A stretch of DNA of 64,000 nt from the NCBI GenBank assembly GCA_021805775.1, contig JAJZED010000007.1:1-64000 (forward strand), in the 5' to 3' direction. The notes under the pieces were generated by a model. The model saw only the letters and a list, made by a program, of their open reading frames with translations. It did no database searches and was not told the origin of the DNA. Positions 53,676 to 63,500 of this stretch are shown in pieces; the first letter of the stretch is position 1, and each line of letters begins with the position of its first letter. This DNA comes from a bacterium. Its GTDB lineage: Bacteria > Vulcanimicrobiota > Vulcanimicrobiia > Vulcanimicrobiales > Vulcanimicrobiaceae. Made by a program: the position numbers and the translations under genes.

Positions 53676-54553
53676 GCGATCGTTTTCAGGAAGGGCTCGT
53701 TGCGCTCGCACGCATGCAAGCACTCGATGGTCCCGATATCTTACCGTCGGCGCTTACGAAGGCGTGGTTACACGGAGAGCGTCGCCCGCTCTGCGTACTC
53801 CTATTTCATGGGCTAACCAATAACCCGGCACAATTTGCAGCGTTCGGGCCGGCGCTGTGCGAGCGAGGAGCGAACGTTCTCGCCGTTCGGCTGCCGCATC
53901 ACGGTGAAAGCAACCGGCTGACGAACAACCTGGCGTCGTTAAAAAGCACGGAGCTCGTCAAGACGCTCGACGATGCGCTCGATATCGCTGCAATGTTGGG
54001 CGAACGCGTCGCGGTGATGGGGCATTCAACCGGCGGTACGTTGGCTGCATACGCGGCGCAATTTCGCAACGGCATTTCGCTTGCGATTCCGGTCTGTCCG
54101 GGTTTTGCGGTGCTCCGCTTTTCTCGCCCGGTGAGCCGCGCCATCATGCTCGGGGCGCGGATCGTCCCCAACGTTCATATCTGGTGGGACCCGGATTTGC
54201 GCGAGCGCTTCCGCCCTTCTGCAGCATATCCGCGCTTCCCGACGCGCGCGGTCGCTGCGGTAATGCGCGTTGCCGACGCGACTTTTCGGGCCGCGCGGCG
54301 GAGCGCCCCGCTCGCAAAAAAAATTCGCGCCGTTGTCGTCGCGCGCGACCCGGCGGTGAACAATCTCGCGACGCGCAGGCTCGTCGAACGCTGGCGGGCT
54401 CACGGTGCGGCTGCGACCTATGAAGAGTTGGTAACCGAGCCGCTCAATCACGATCCGTTCGATCCGGATTCGCCGCGCGCGCGCACGGAAAGGAGCTATC
54501 CGATGCTGCTTTCGCTCTTCGATGAGCTGCTTAGCGGTAAATCGTCACGATGA
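53672..54553 (+). CDS. Alpha/beta-hydrolase, tandem copy 2
   Basis: 293 residues; GTG start overlapping the upstream stop. LLFHGLTNNPAQFAAFGPAL, LPHHGESNRLTNNLA, nucleophile GHSTGG, and NHDPFDPDSPRA as the probable His region. Paralogous to copy 1 along its length, differing around the nucleophile. The 3' end overlaps tag by 4 bp (ATGA). Cytoplasmic; substrate unknown. Confidence 0.83.
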   Translation: MSDRFQEGLVALARMQALDGPDILPSALTKAWLHGERRPLCVLLFHGLTNNPAQFAAFGPALCERGANVLAVRLPHHGESNRLTNNLASLKSTELVKTLDDALDIAAMLGERVAVMGHSTGGTLAAYAAQFRNGISLAIPVCPGFAVLRFSRPVSRAIMLGARIVPNVHIWWDPDLRERFRPSAAYPRFPTRAVAAVMRVADATFRAARRSAPLAKKIRAVVVARDPAVNNLATRRLVERWRAHGAAATYEELVTEPLNHDPFDPDSPRARTERSYPMLLSLFDELLSGKSSR

Positions 54554-55104
54554 AGTCCATCGTACGATGTGCGTGGGCGAGCGGCGACCTCTCGATTCCG
54601 TATCACGATGAAGAATGGGGCGTTGCCTCGTACGACGATCGACATCTCTTTGAGATGTTGGTTTTAGAGGGAGCTCAAGCGGGCTTGAGCTGGGCGACGA
54701 TATTACGTAAGCGCGACGGCTATCGACGCCGCTATAAAAATTTCGAACCGGAACTCGTCGCGCGCTTCGGTTCGCGGCAGGTCGAAGCGATGATGGCCGA
54801 CGCGGGCCTGGTACGTAACCGACTGAAGATCGAATCGAGCATTGAAAACGCGCGTGCGTTTCTCGATATTGCGCGCGAGTACGGATCGTTTTCAAAGTGG
54901 CTCTGGGCCTATGTCGATGGGCGCCCCATCGTCACGCATCGACCCCGCGGCGAAGCGTTGCCGGCACGTACCGAGCTTTCGTCCCGAATCGGCAAGGATC
55001 TCCACGCGCGCGGCTTCCGTTTTGTCGGCCCCACGATCGTCTATTCGTATCTCCAGGCGGTCGGCATCGTCGACGACCACAGCGCCGACTGTTTCCGGGT
55101 TTAA
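54550..55104 (+). CDS. tag: DNA-3-methyladenine glycosylase I
   Basis: 184 residues. Tag signature MKSIVRCAWASGDLSIPYHDEEWG, FEMLVLEGAQAGLSWATILRKR and the C-terminal FVGPTIVYSYLQAVGIVDDH, with zinc ligands expected at the N-terminal Cys and His and C-terminal His and Cys (VDDHSADCF). Excises 3-methyladenine from alkylated DNA (base excision repair). Coupled to the hydrolase pair; the context does not hint at a shared function. Confidence 0.93.
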   Translation: MKSIVRCAWASGDLSIPYHDEEWGVASYDDRHLFEMLVLEGAQAGLSWATILRKRDGYRRRYKNFEPELVARFGSRQVEAMMADAGLVRNRLKIESSIENARAFLDIAREYGSFSKWLWAYVDGRPIVTHRPRGEALPARTELSSRIGKDLHARGFRFVGPTIVYSYLQAVGIVDDHSADCFRV

Positions 55105-55185
55105 AGGGAGCGCCGGGTAGAGGAGCCGCATAGCGGGCGTTTAATGTCGCGCCATCTATCGCACTTCTTCATGAAAGGTTTCACA

Positions 55186-55944
55186 GTGAAGACGCTCCTA
55201 CGATGCGGCGCGCTATTTCTTGTTGTTTTTGGGCTCGCACACCCCGCCGATGCCGCGACCACGCGTATCGAACTGCGTGCGCTCGTCGTGAGCGGAAGCC
55301 ACATCGAGAGCGGCGGTACCTCGACGGTTTCCCTGCAGCCGGCTCCGACGCTCCGTATCACGACCTCCGAGAAGCGCTGGAGCCTCTTCGCCGAGATCGC
55401 CAGCTCGCTTGGGCCCGTGCCGGTGACTTCGACGGGGGGGATGAATAGCGGTCTTGCCAGCGTGCAGGCGTCGTATATCAACACCGCGGTGCGTTATCGC
55501 ATCAACGCGATTACCTCCTTAGGGATCGGGGAAACGATCTACAATCAAAATTCGATATACCAAACCAATCAACTTTTCGGCGAGAATTCCGCGGATTCGT
55601 CGCGTATCGTTGGAATGCGTTACGAAATTCGGAGCAAGATTTACTCAACATTGCACTCGCAGTGGCACGCCGAACTCGCCGTGAATCCGCACCTTTCGGC
55701 GAGTCTCGTTCAGTACGAACCGACGAACGATGCCGATGGCGACGAAGGCGTTAGGTTTGCCTTCCCCGAGGTAGGTTCGCAGGTCGATGCGTCGCTCTCT
55801 AATCGCGTGAGCAACCGCCGTTATTCGTTCACCTACGGAGTTCGGTATATCAATCTTTCGATGTTCTTTCCCTATCACGAGCTCGCCGATCGCGACGCTT
55901 TCGTGATACCGTTCGTCGGCATCGCGCGTTCGTTCGGTCACTAG
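55186..55944 (+). CDS. Exported barrel-like protein
   Basis: 252 residues. GTG start with AAAGG 7 nt upstream gives a good signal peptide (VKTLLRCGALFLVVFGLAHPADA); an ATG at 55144 or 55171 is possible. The mature part alternates polar and hydrophobic residues with many Tyr/Arg strands (VRYRINAITSLGIGETIYNQ; RRYSFTYGVRYINLS) and ends GIARSFGH. Consistent with an outer-membrane barrel; no family recognised. Confidence 0.6.
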   Translation: MKTLLRCGALFLVVFGLAHPADAATTRIELRALVVSGSHIESGGTSTVSLQPAPTLRITTSEKRWSLFAEIASSLGPVPVTSTGGMNSGLASVQASYINTAVRYRINAITSLGIGETIYNQNSIYQTNQLFGENSADSSRIVGMRYEIRSKIYSTLHSQWHAELAVNPHLSASLVQYEPTNDADGDEGVRFAFPEVGSQVDASLSNRVSNRRYSFTYGVRYINLSMFFPYHELADRDAFVIPFVGIARSFGH

Positions 55945-55976
55945 GAGCCTTGCCGGGCGGAGCGAACGGCTGACGG

Positions 55977-56453
55977 ATGCTCGCATCGCTTGCGCTGGTA
56001 GCGGCGGTCGCCGCCCCGGCAAAATCCTCGAACGCATTTCTGAACGATTTTGGCGGCACCTGGAGTTGTAGTGCGAAGGGCGAAGCGCCCTCGCTCTGGC
56101 GGATCGGCAGGGTTCCCGATAGTCGCTGGGTGCGCGTCGATTGGGGCATCCGCGCCGACGGTAGGCCGAGCGGAAGCGCGTTCGTCGGGTATATTCCGGC
56201 GCGCGGGATCTGGATCTATCGTGATTTTCACGGCGGTGGTAGTTACGCCAACATGCATGGCACGCGGGCAAGTGACGGCACCTGGACGTGGAGCGGGCCT
56301 TATTATCCCTATGCGGCTCCGCGCGGAAGCGCGCCGTTAGCCGGGCAGATCACCTGGAAACGAAGCGATGCGAGGCACGTCGTGCGTACCTTCGCATCGC
56401 TGGAACGCGGCACGCTCGTGCCGCACGGCGGTGACACCTGTACCGCGCGGTAG
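55977..56453 (+). CDS. Small exported protein of unknown function
   Basis: 158 residues. Signal peptide MLASLALVAAVAAPAKSS; mature part is Trp/Gly-rich beta (GGTWSCSAKGEAPSLWRI, RGIWIYRDFHGGGSYANM, TWTWSGPYY) with Cys residues at both ends (WSCS, DTCTAR) that could pair. The layout recalls lipocalin- or calycin-like folds, unproven. It converges with the cytochrome c gene, 4 bp apart. Confidence 0.6.
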   Translation: MLASLALVAAVAAPAKSSNAFLNDFGGTWSCSAKGEAPSLWRIGRVPDSRWVRVDWGIRADGRPSGSAFVGYIPARGIWIYRDFHGGGSYANMHGTRASDGTWTWSGPYYPYAAPRGSAPLAGQITWKRSDARHVVRTFASLERGTLVPHGGDTCTAR

Positions 56454-56457
56454 GTTC

Positions 56458-56952
56458 TTACTTCGCGACTGCCTTCACGTCGGCGACGGTAACCGGACTC
56501 GCAGCATTACCCCACGACGAACGAACGTAGGAAATAACGGCGGCGATATCCGCATTCGATAACGTCGTTCCCCATGGCGGCATCATACCGTTGTAGCTCT
56601 TGCCTTTCACGGTAATCGCGCCCTTGAGGCCGTATTTGACGATATGAATGACTTTCGCCGCGCTACCGGTCACCGTTGGGTTGCCGGCGAGCGGGGGAAA
56701 GGCTCCGGCGACGCCTTCGCCGGTCGCTTGGTGACAGCTCGCGCAGTTGGTGTTGAAGACCGAGGCTCCGGCGGTGTTTGCCGCCGCTGCCGGACTCGTC
56801 GCGGCCGCTGGGCTGCCGACCGGCGATGCCGCAGTCGAACTTTGCGGCGCACTGCTAGCAGAGGTTGAAGAGCTCGTCGTGCTCTTCGAGCATGCGGAGA
56901 GGGCGAACAGCAAGCCCGCCGCAACGAAACCGATTTTTCGGAGTGAACTCAT
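56458..56952 (-). CDS. Lipid-anchored class I cytochrome c
   Basis: 164 residues. Signal with lipobox LSAC at about residue 21, a Ser/Ala/Pro linker, then a single haem site CASCH (CxxCH) and the distal Met in GMMPPWG. A soluble-type electron-transfer domain tethered outside the cytoplasmic membrane. AAAGGAG lies about 12 nt before the start. Partner unknown. Confidence 0.92.
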   Translation of the reverse strand: MSSLRKIGFVAAGLLFALSACSKSTTSSSTSASSAPQSSTAASPVGSPAAATSPAAAANTAGASVFNTNCASCHQATGEGVAGAFPPLAGNPTVTGSAAKVIHIVKYGLKGAITVKGKSYNGMMPPWGTTLSNADIAAVISYVRSSWGNAASPVTVADVKAVAK

Positions 56953-57034
56953 ATTCTATCGGCGCTCCTTTACGCTTTGTACCCCCTACGCGCAGAGGCG
57001 CCGATTCGCCTGCTTCACGCGGGGCGCCCTCGTT

Positions 57035-57503
57035 CTAATTATAGTGGCGCAGCGCGGGCCAAATCGCGGCAAGTGGAGAGCGCGGATCTCGACAGATACG
57101 AATGGGAAGGTCGTCTTCGTACGGCATTCCCAACGGGTTGTGAAAGCGTGTAACGATGCGTTGACGGCCGTAGAAACGCGCGCCGCCGAGTTGCGTGACG
57201 ATCCGCGCGGTGACCAATACAGAACCGGCTGCGCAGAGGGCGGCGGTGGCGCGCAAGGCCGCCAACGAGATGCCGAAGAGTTGCGAGCCGGCGGCGATCG
57301 GCGGCACGAGCGGCGGTCGATCGACATATCCCCAACTCGGGCGACGGCCACAGACGATGAAATAGCGTTCGTCTCGGAAGAACCCGTAGTGCGGATTCGC
57401 CGCGAGATGGATAAGAAAGGTGACGCCCGCAGCGACTCAGGCACGTCGCAGGCTGCGATCGTACATGACGGTCGTCACCCCGCACGGACGGAGGAGTTTT
57501 CAT
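57035..57503 (-). pseudogene. Decayed GT39/PMT-like glycosyltransferase
   Basis: A broken frame reads from ATG 57501-57503 through RSQPATCLSRCG, shifts frame after an internal TGA, then VTFLIHLAANPHYGFFRDER, YFIVCGR and WGYVDRPPLVPPIAAGSQLF, the N-terminal DD-less start of PMT-family glycosyltransferases. It then jumps to NPLGMPYEDDLPIRICRDPR and PLAAIWPALRHYN, which is the C-terminal end of the same family. About 350 central residues are missing. It lies just after aceB on the minus strand. Confidence 0.75.
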
Positions 57504-57526
57504 TCCCCCCGTGGTTGGCCTAAGCG

Positions 57527-59032
57527 CTAGCGTGGGTCGAAGGCGCCGGTGAGGATCATCTGTTCGGCGAGCAGCCGCGCGCGCCGATAGCGGGCGATCT
57601 CCTCGCGCGAGCTCTGCGGTGGAAGCGAGGCGAGAATCACATCGAGCTCCTCGTCGAATGTGTCGGCGAGCGAGTGCGGCGTATAGTCGCCCGGAAAGCG
57701 CAGGCGCTGCGCGATCATCAAGCGGTAGATGCGATCGGTTGCGAGATCTTCCATGTACCCGTCGATCAAACTCGCACCGCGTCCGTCGAGCACGCCTTTC
57801 CGATAGCGAATGACCGTGCGAATCGCCGCGCGCGTGCCATCGAGCGTCGTCGCCCCCACGCCGGTCGGCGCGGGGCGCAGATCGGGGTGTAGATCGGCAC
57901 CGGGGGTGAGAAACGCAAGTTGATTCGGCTCGGGAAATTGCGCGACGGCGATCGCGTTCTGGTCCGGGTGCCCCGTCCAAGCGCCGTCCATACCGCAACG
58001 CGCTTCGTTGCGTTTATCGCGTTCGAGAACGTCGAGCGCGCGAGCGTTGAGTTCGGCGTCTTCGCGGCTGGGGTAAAGTGCGGTCATTCCGCCGATCGCC
58101 AACACACCGTGCCGGTGGCAAATCTGCGGCAGCAGCGTACGGAGATTTTGAAAAAATGCAACGTCGAGCGGAATCGTGTTGCGATCGGGGAGCAACCACT
58201 GTGGATCGTTGAGATTGAAGTGAATCAACGACGCCATATAATCCCATCGTCCGAGGTTTAAGCCCAGGATCGATCCACGAAGGTTGTAGAGAAATTCTTC
58301 GATTTCGTAAGCGAGCGAATGCGCTTCGACCAACGCCATGCACGAGATCGCGCGCTCCGGCCAACCGCGTGCGGCCGAGACGGCGGCGAAGAGATCGCGC
58401 CAGAAGATCGCCTCTTCGGCGGATTCGCTCTTGGGAATGTAGAGCAGAAGGCCGTGCGGTAACTCGTCGAGTTCCAGCGAATACGCCAAGAGCGCAACGT
58501 CAAGAACCGAAGCGCTCGCCAATTCGTCATCGATAATGCCGGCCTGCGACACGTGGAGCGGGCGCACCCGCGTCCAGACGACGGCGTCGCGTCGCGCGAT
58601 TCCGACGCTCTTCCCGCGTTTGCGATCTTCGTAGGTGAGCGCTCCGCGCAGTGCCGCCACGACGTTGCGATGTCCGAGCAGAAGATGCTCCCACTCGTTG
58701 ACCATGGAATCCTCGAGATCGAGCATGATTCCGGGAGCGCCGGAGTTGATCATTTTCACGACGAGTTCGGCATCGTCGGCGGGGCCGGTCATTTGATTGC
58801 GTTGGTCGCTCGCCCAAACCGGAAGATCGATCTTCCAGTCCGTACTCGTTGCCGCCGAGGGCGGCAGATAATCGGGGAGATCCCCCGCATGGGCGCGCGC
58901 GAGCCGTTCGGCGCGAGCGCGAACCAGGCGCTGTTGCTCGGGAGTAAACCGCCGATGGAGCGGCAGGAAGAAATCGGCAAACCCCTCGGCGAGATCGTCT
59001 TTTAAATCGAACCCGGGTGCGGCGACGTTCAC
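57527..59032 (-). CDS. aceB: Malate synthase (isoform A type)
   Basis: 501 residues. [52 protein letters not shown] and the catalytic Asp region [16 protein letters not shown]. Condenses glyoxylate and acetyl-CoA to malate in the glyoxylate bypass. Its start overlaps the aceA stop by 4 bp (ATGA), so the two are one operon. Confidence 0.96.
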   Translation of the reverse strand: MNVAAPGFDLKDDLAEGFADFFLPLHRRFTPEQQRLVRARAERLARAHAGDLPDYLPPSAATSTDWKIDLPVWASDQRNQMTGPADDAELVVKMINSGAPGIMLDLEDSMVNEWEHLLLGHRNVVAALRGALTYEDRKRGKSVGIARRDAVVWTRVRPLHVSQAGIIDDELASASVLDVALLAYSLELDELPHGLLLYIPKSESAEEAIFWRDLFAAVSAARGWPERAISCMALVEAHSLAYEIEEFLYNLRGSILGLNLGRWDYMASLIHFNLNDPQWLLPDRNTIPLDVAFFQNLRTLLPQICHRHGVLAIGGMTALYPSREDAELNARALDVLERDKRNEARCGMDGAWTGHPDQNAIAVAQFPEPNQLAFLTPGADLHPDLRPAPTGVGATTLDGTRAAIRTVIRYRKGVLDGRGASLIDGYMEDLATDRIYRLMIAQRLRFPGDYTPHSLADTFDEELDVILASLPPQSSREEIARYRRARLLAEQMILTGAFDPR

Positions 59033-60336
59033 GCGCCGACGGCAATCTGTACGGCGGATTCGTAAAATTGTTCGCTCTCGGTCGAACCGTGGAGTGCGGT
59101 CGTCGACGATTGGCCTTCGCTGACGACCGAAGCAACTTCGTCGAAATATCCGGTTCCGACCTCGCGTTGATGTCGCGTCGCGGTGTACCCGAATGCTTCG
59201 GCCGCGAACTCCGCTTGCTGAAACTCCGCATACGCGCTCATGCCGCGCTCCTTGAAATCGTGCGCGAGCGTAAAGAAGCTGTGGTTGAGGGCGTGAAACC
59301 CGGCGAGCGTGATGAACTGGAATTTATAGCCCATCGCATTGAGACGGTCGCGAAATTCGGCGATCGTCGTGTCGTCGAGCTTACGCTTCCAGTTAAACGA
59401 CGGCGAGCAATTATACGCGAGCATCTTTCCGGGATAGCGCGCATGAATGGCGTCGGCGAACTGTTTCGCTTCCTCGAGATTCGGCTCGGAGGTTTCGACC
59501 CAGAGCAGATCGGCATGCGGTGCGTAGGCGAGCCCGCGTGCGATCGAGGCCTCGATACCGTTGCGAACGCGGAAGAAGCCCTCGCTGGTGCGCTCTCCGG
59601 TGCAGAAGGCCTTGTCGCGCGGATCGATATCGCTCGTCACCATCTGCGCGGCCATCGCGTCGGTTCGGGCGATGATAATCGTCGGTACGTCCAGGACGTC
59701 GGCGGCCAAGCGCGCCGAGATGAGGTGACGCACCGCTTGCTGCGTGGGGATGAGGACTTTGCCGCCGAGATGGCCGCATTTTTTCTCGCTGCTGAGTTGG
59801 TCCTCGAAATGGACGCCGGCCGCGCCGGCCTCGATCATCGCTTTCATGAGCTCGAACACGTTGAGCGCGCCGCCGAAACCGGCTTCGGCATCGGCGACGA
59901 TCGGTAGGTAGGATTCCGGGCCGCCCTTCCCCTCGAGCGATTCGATTTGATCGTAACGTGCGAGCGCGCTGTTGAGGCGCTTCACGAGGGTGGGAACGCT
60001 GTTGACGGGATAGAGCGATTGGTCGGGATAGATCTGTCCGCTAACGTTAGCGTCGGCGGCGACCTGCCAACCGCTGCAGTAGAGCGCCTTGAGCCCCGCC
60101 TTCGCGGCTTGGATCGCTTGCCCACCCGTCATGGTGCCGAGTGCCGCCACCGGCTCCGATTCGTGAAGGCTCGCCCAAAGGCGAGAGGCGCCGAGCCGCG
60201 CGAGGCTCTGTTCGACGACCACGCTGCCTTGCAGTCGGACGACCTCTTCGGGGCGGTAACGCCGCTCGACTCCCTTCCAACGAGGGGCGGTGGCCCAGTC
60301 GGCGGCGATGGCGGCGGCTCTACGATCGATGCTCAC
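59029..60336 (-). CDS. aceA: Isocitrate lyase
   Basis: About 435 residues from the GTG giving [20 protein letters not shown] lies 13 nt upstream, a long spacing, so TTG 60348 is an alternative. Active-site [11 protein letters not shown] (Cys near 200), [31 protein letters not shown] and [19 protein letters not shown]. Cleaves isocitrate to succinate and glyoxylate, allowing growth on acetate or fatty acids. First gene of aceA-aceB; promoter and operator-like repeats lie upstream. Confidence 0.95.
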   Translation of the reverse strand: MSIDRRAAAIAADWATAPRWKGVERRYRPEEVVRLQGSVVVEQSLARLGASRLWASLHESEPVAALGTMTGGQAIQAAKAGLKALYCSGWQVAADANVSGQIYPDQSLYPVNSVPTLVKRLNSALARYDQIESLEGKGGPESYLPIVADAEAGFGGALNVFELMKAMIEAGAAGVHFEDQLSSEKKCGHLGGKVLIPTQQAVRHLISARLAADVLDVPTIIIARTDAMAAQMVTSDIDPRDKAFCTGERTSEGFFRVRNGIEASIARGLAYAPHADLLWVETSEPNLEEAKQFADAIHARYPGKMLAYNCSPSFNWKRKLDDTTIAEFRDRLNAMGYKFQFITLAGFHALNHSFFTLAHDFKERGMSAYAEFQQAEFAAEAFGYTATRHQREVGTGYFDEVASVVSEGQSSTTALHGSTESEQFYESAVQIAVGA

Positions 60337-60367
60337 GGTGCGGTTCAATCCTCCCTGGTTATCATCA

Positions 60368-60439
60368 TTGGATGAAAGCAAACATCCACTTGGACCGATC
60401 TATTGGATGACAGCAAATGAATCGTTGGATGTATGCCAA
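60368..60439. promoter_or_regulatory. Three 15-bp iterons, probable operator of aceA
   Basis: TTGGATGAAAGCAAA (60368), TTGGATGACAGCAAA (60403) and TTGGATGTATGCCAA (60425) share TTGGATG-N3-GC(A/C)AA. The third spans the predicted transcription start, and the others lie about 17-31 and 52-66 bases into the 5' UTR. All have the same orientation. Position fits a repressor of the glyoxylate bypass; the regulator is not in the window. Confidence 0.75.
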
Positions 60440-60440
60440 C

Positions 60441-60469
60441 GTTATACAAAAGTCGAGACGCTATGTCAA
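60441..60469 (-). promoter_or_regulatory. sigma70-type promoter of aceA-aceB
   Basis: On the minus strand TTGACA (60469-60464), 17 bp, TATAAC (60446-60441). The -35 is consensus and the spacing ideal. Transcription would start near 60434, about 98 nt before the aceA start. Confidence 0.85.
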
Positions 60470-60483
60470 TATAGCGCCTCGAC
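60452..60483 (-). terminator. Terminator of the S41 protease gene, overlapping the aceA -35
   Basis: A 13-bp stem (GTCGAGGCGCTAT with ATAGCGTCTCGAC, one wobble) around the 6-nt spacer ATTGAC, followed on the minus strand by TTTTGT. The spacer contributes most of the -35 TTGACA of aceA. It lies about 60 bp after the protease stop. Confidence 0.8.
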
Positions 60484-60540
60484 TATTTTCCAAGCAGTTC
60501 GATGGTGCGCTCGATTGCGCGCCGACGAGAGGGCGGTTTT

Positions 60541-63500
60541 TTAACTTTCGGGGAGGCGAAGCGAGGGCCGCGCGGTGAGATCGGGGCGAATTTCGACGTG
60601 AGCGGCGAGGCTGCGATCCATCAGGTCGAGCGCCCGATCGAGTTGCGGGTCGCGTTCGTTGTGGTAATCCTGCGGTGCGATATCGATATCGTAATCGGGA
60701 TCGGTGCCGTAGTTTTCGACGTTCCAGCCGACATCGACGAACCAGAAGGAGTACTCGGGTTGCGTCGTTACCGTTCCGTCGACGAGGTGATGGTAGGGAT
60801 TGATGCCGATCACGCCGCCCCACGTCCGTTTCCCGACGAGCGGCCCGAGCCCATAGAGTTTGAACGCATGGCTAAAGATATCGCCGTCGGAGCCGGCAAA
60901 CTGATTGGTGATGCCGACGATCGGCCCGCCGACCGATTCGGGCGGATACGGCTCTACCGGTCCGTAACGCGAGACGTCGAAGCCGATGCGTTTGCGATTG
61001 AGTTTCTCCAGCAATAACGGCGACACGTGCCCACCGCGATTGTAGCGAATATCGACGATCAGTCCGCGCTTGTCGAACTCGCTGAGATAACCGCGATGGA
61101 ATTCGGCAAAACCCCACGGCCCCATGTCGGGAACGTGCAGGTAGCCGACGGCTCCGTCGCTCTTCTCGGAGACGTAGCGGCGGTTGCGTTCGACCCACGC
61201 ACGATAGCGTAGCGGGGCTTCGCTTGCCAACGTCTTCACGACGATCGTGCGCTCGTCGCCGCGCTTATTCATTATCCCGAGTGCGATCTCACTTCCCGCG
61301 GTGTTGACCAACAGACGGTCGGGAGCGAGTTCGGGGCTGAGGCGCGTTCCCGCAATCGAGAGCAAGAGATCGCCTTCACGTACGTCGAGCCCCGGTTCTG
61401 CAAGCGGCGAATCGGCGTTGCGGTCCCAGGAATCGCCGCGATAGATGCGGTCGATGCGAAAGCCGTTTCGCTCGCCGTCCCAGCGGTAATCGGCGCCGAG
61501 GAACCCGCGGCGATACTGCGGTGGTATTCTCACGTCGCCGCCCATCTCATAGGCGTGCGAGGTGCCCAGTTCGCCGTGCATCTCCCAAATGAGGTCGGAG
61601 AGCTCGCTGCGCGTGCGAACGCGCGGAAGGACCGCTTTGTAGCGGTCGTAGACGCGGTCCCAGTCGACATCGCTGAGGTCGGCGACCCAAAATTGTTCGG
61701 TCTGCAGGCGCCATGCCTCGCGATACATCTGCGCCCATTCGTCCTGCGGTCGCACCTCGACACTCGCGCGGTCGCAGTCGATGAATCCGCTCTTTCGTCC
61801 GGTCTCCGGCGGAGCTTTGCCGTCGTCTTCTTCGTCGGGAAGATCTCCGAGTGCGTCGACTGCGCGCAAGCGCGTCCCGGCGGAATAGAGCAGCGTGCGG
61901 CCGTCGGGACCGAGACGAATCTCGTCGACGTCGCGAGCGAGGGTCGCGCAGCGTTGTTGTTCGAAATCGTAGGCGAGCAGCACCCCTCCGTTGCCGCGAT
62001 CGTCGTCATCCCCGCCTTGCGGTGCGATGCCGCGAACCGGATGGCGCGTGAAGAGCACGCGCCCTTTTACCGCGAGCAGTTCGCCGTAATTGCCTTCATC
62101 GACGGGGAACGCGAGCATGCGCCCGGCGATGCCGTCGAAGTCGATCTCGATATTTGGTTGTTTCTCTTCTTTCTTATCGTGCTCGTCGTCGTGATGTTCG
62201 TGCTGGTCGCGATGGACCGGTTTTGGTTTCGGAACGAACGGCGACGGAACGTCGCTGCGCAAGGCGATGGCATAGGGGCGCTCCGCTTGCGGAAATCCAA
62301 GATTGAATTGCAACGCATCGTAGAGCGGCCGAAAATCGCGCGACGCAATGCAGTACAGATACTTACCGTCGGGATCCCAGTGCGGCGACCTGTCCACGCG
62401 CAATGCCGTCGTCACGTCGTGAATTTTTCCGGATTTCACCTTTACGACGCGGACGATCGACGAATTGGAATTTGGCGACCACGAATACGCGATGTAGCGG
62501 CCATCGGGAGAGTACGCTAGGCCCGATATCGGGCGCCCGAGGCTACGGTCGAGCGTCCGAATCGTATTTTCCGAGAGATCGAGGACGCAGAGTTCGTGGC
62601 GATGATTTGAAAAGGCAAGCGTTTCACCGTTCGGCGAGAGCTCGAGTTCGATCGGACGTCCGATGTCGCCGACGGTGAGCAATCTCGGGTCGCCGTTCTC
62701 TCCGGCATCCCAGCGAGCGATCTGCTCGTATCCCTTGCGATCGGTAACGCCCACGAGATGTTTTCCGTCGCGCATCCATCGCACGAGCCGAATCCGCGAG
62801 CGGCTTCCCTCTCCGTAACGAACGACCGGCCCTTCGAAGAGCGGCATCGAGAAGGCTTGACCGCGCGAAACGAAGGCCACGTGCGTACCCGCCGGGGAGC
62901 TCTCGAAATCTTCGAGCATCTCCGAGGCCTCGTCGAAACGGCGGGCGCTTTGCGGCGCCGATGAATGGGTCGCGATTTCCACGACTCGCGTCGTGTGGTC
63001 GGTGCTATCGAAGATCGCGATATTGCCGCCGACGCCGTATGCGATGCGGCTGCCGTCGGTTGCGGGGAAGCGCGCGTAATACTCCGACTCGTTACTCTCC
63101 GTACGGAGATCGCTACCATCGGGCGAGCAGGAATAAATCTTACCGATCCCCTCGTGGTCGGTCAGAAAATAGATGCGCTCGCCGATCCACATCGGCCAGA
63201 CGGGGTTGCCGGCAGGGAGCGCAAGACGTTCGAAATCGCCGTTTCCCGCCGCGTCGATCCAAATCTCGCCGGCGGTGCCGCCGCGATAGCGTTTCCAGCG
63301 CGCCGGATCGTCGGCATTGCGCCCGATCGCGGTGCGACCTCGTGCATCGCGCGATAGCGCTCGTACGTGGCCGAGTCGCAGTTCCTGAGGCGTGCCTCCA
63401 TCGGCCGAAATGGAGAAGGCGCGCATCTCGCGCTCGTACCACGCCGACGGATTGGCGGAGAAAAAGATTTCGCTACCGTCGTGGCTCCAACCCGAGATCG

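Noticed and set aside
57039-57998. Minus-strand Arg-rich frame of 319 codons
   Set aside because: Alternate frame across aceB and the GT39 pseudogene; no motif of its own.
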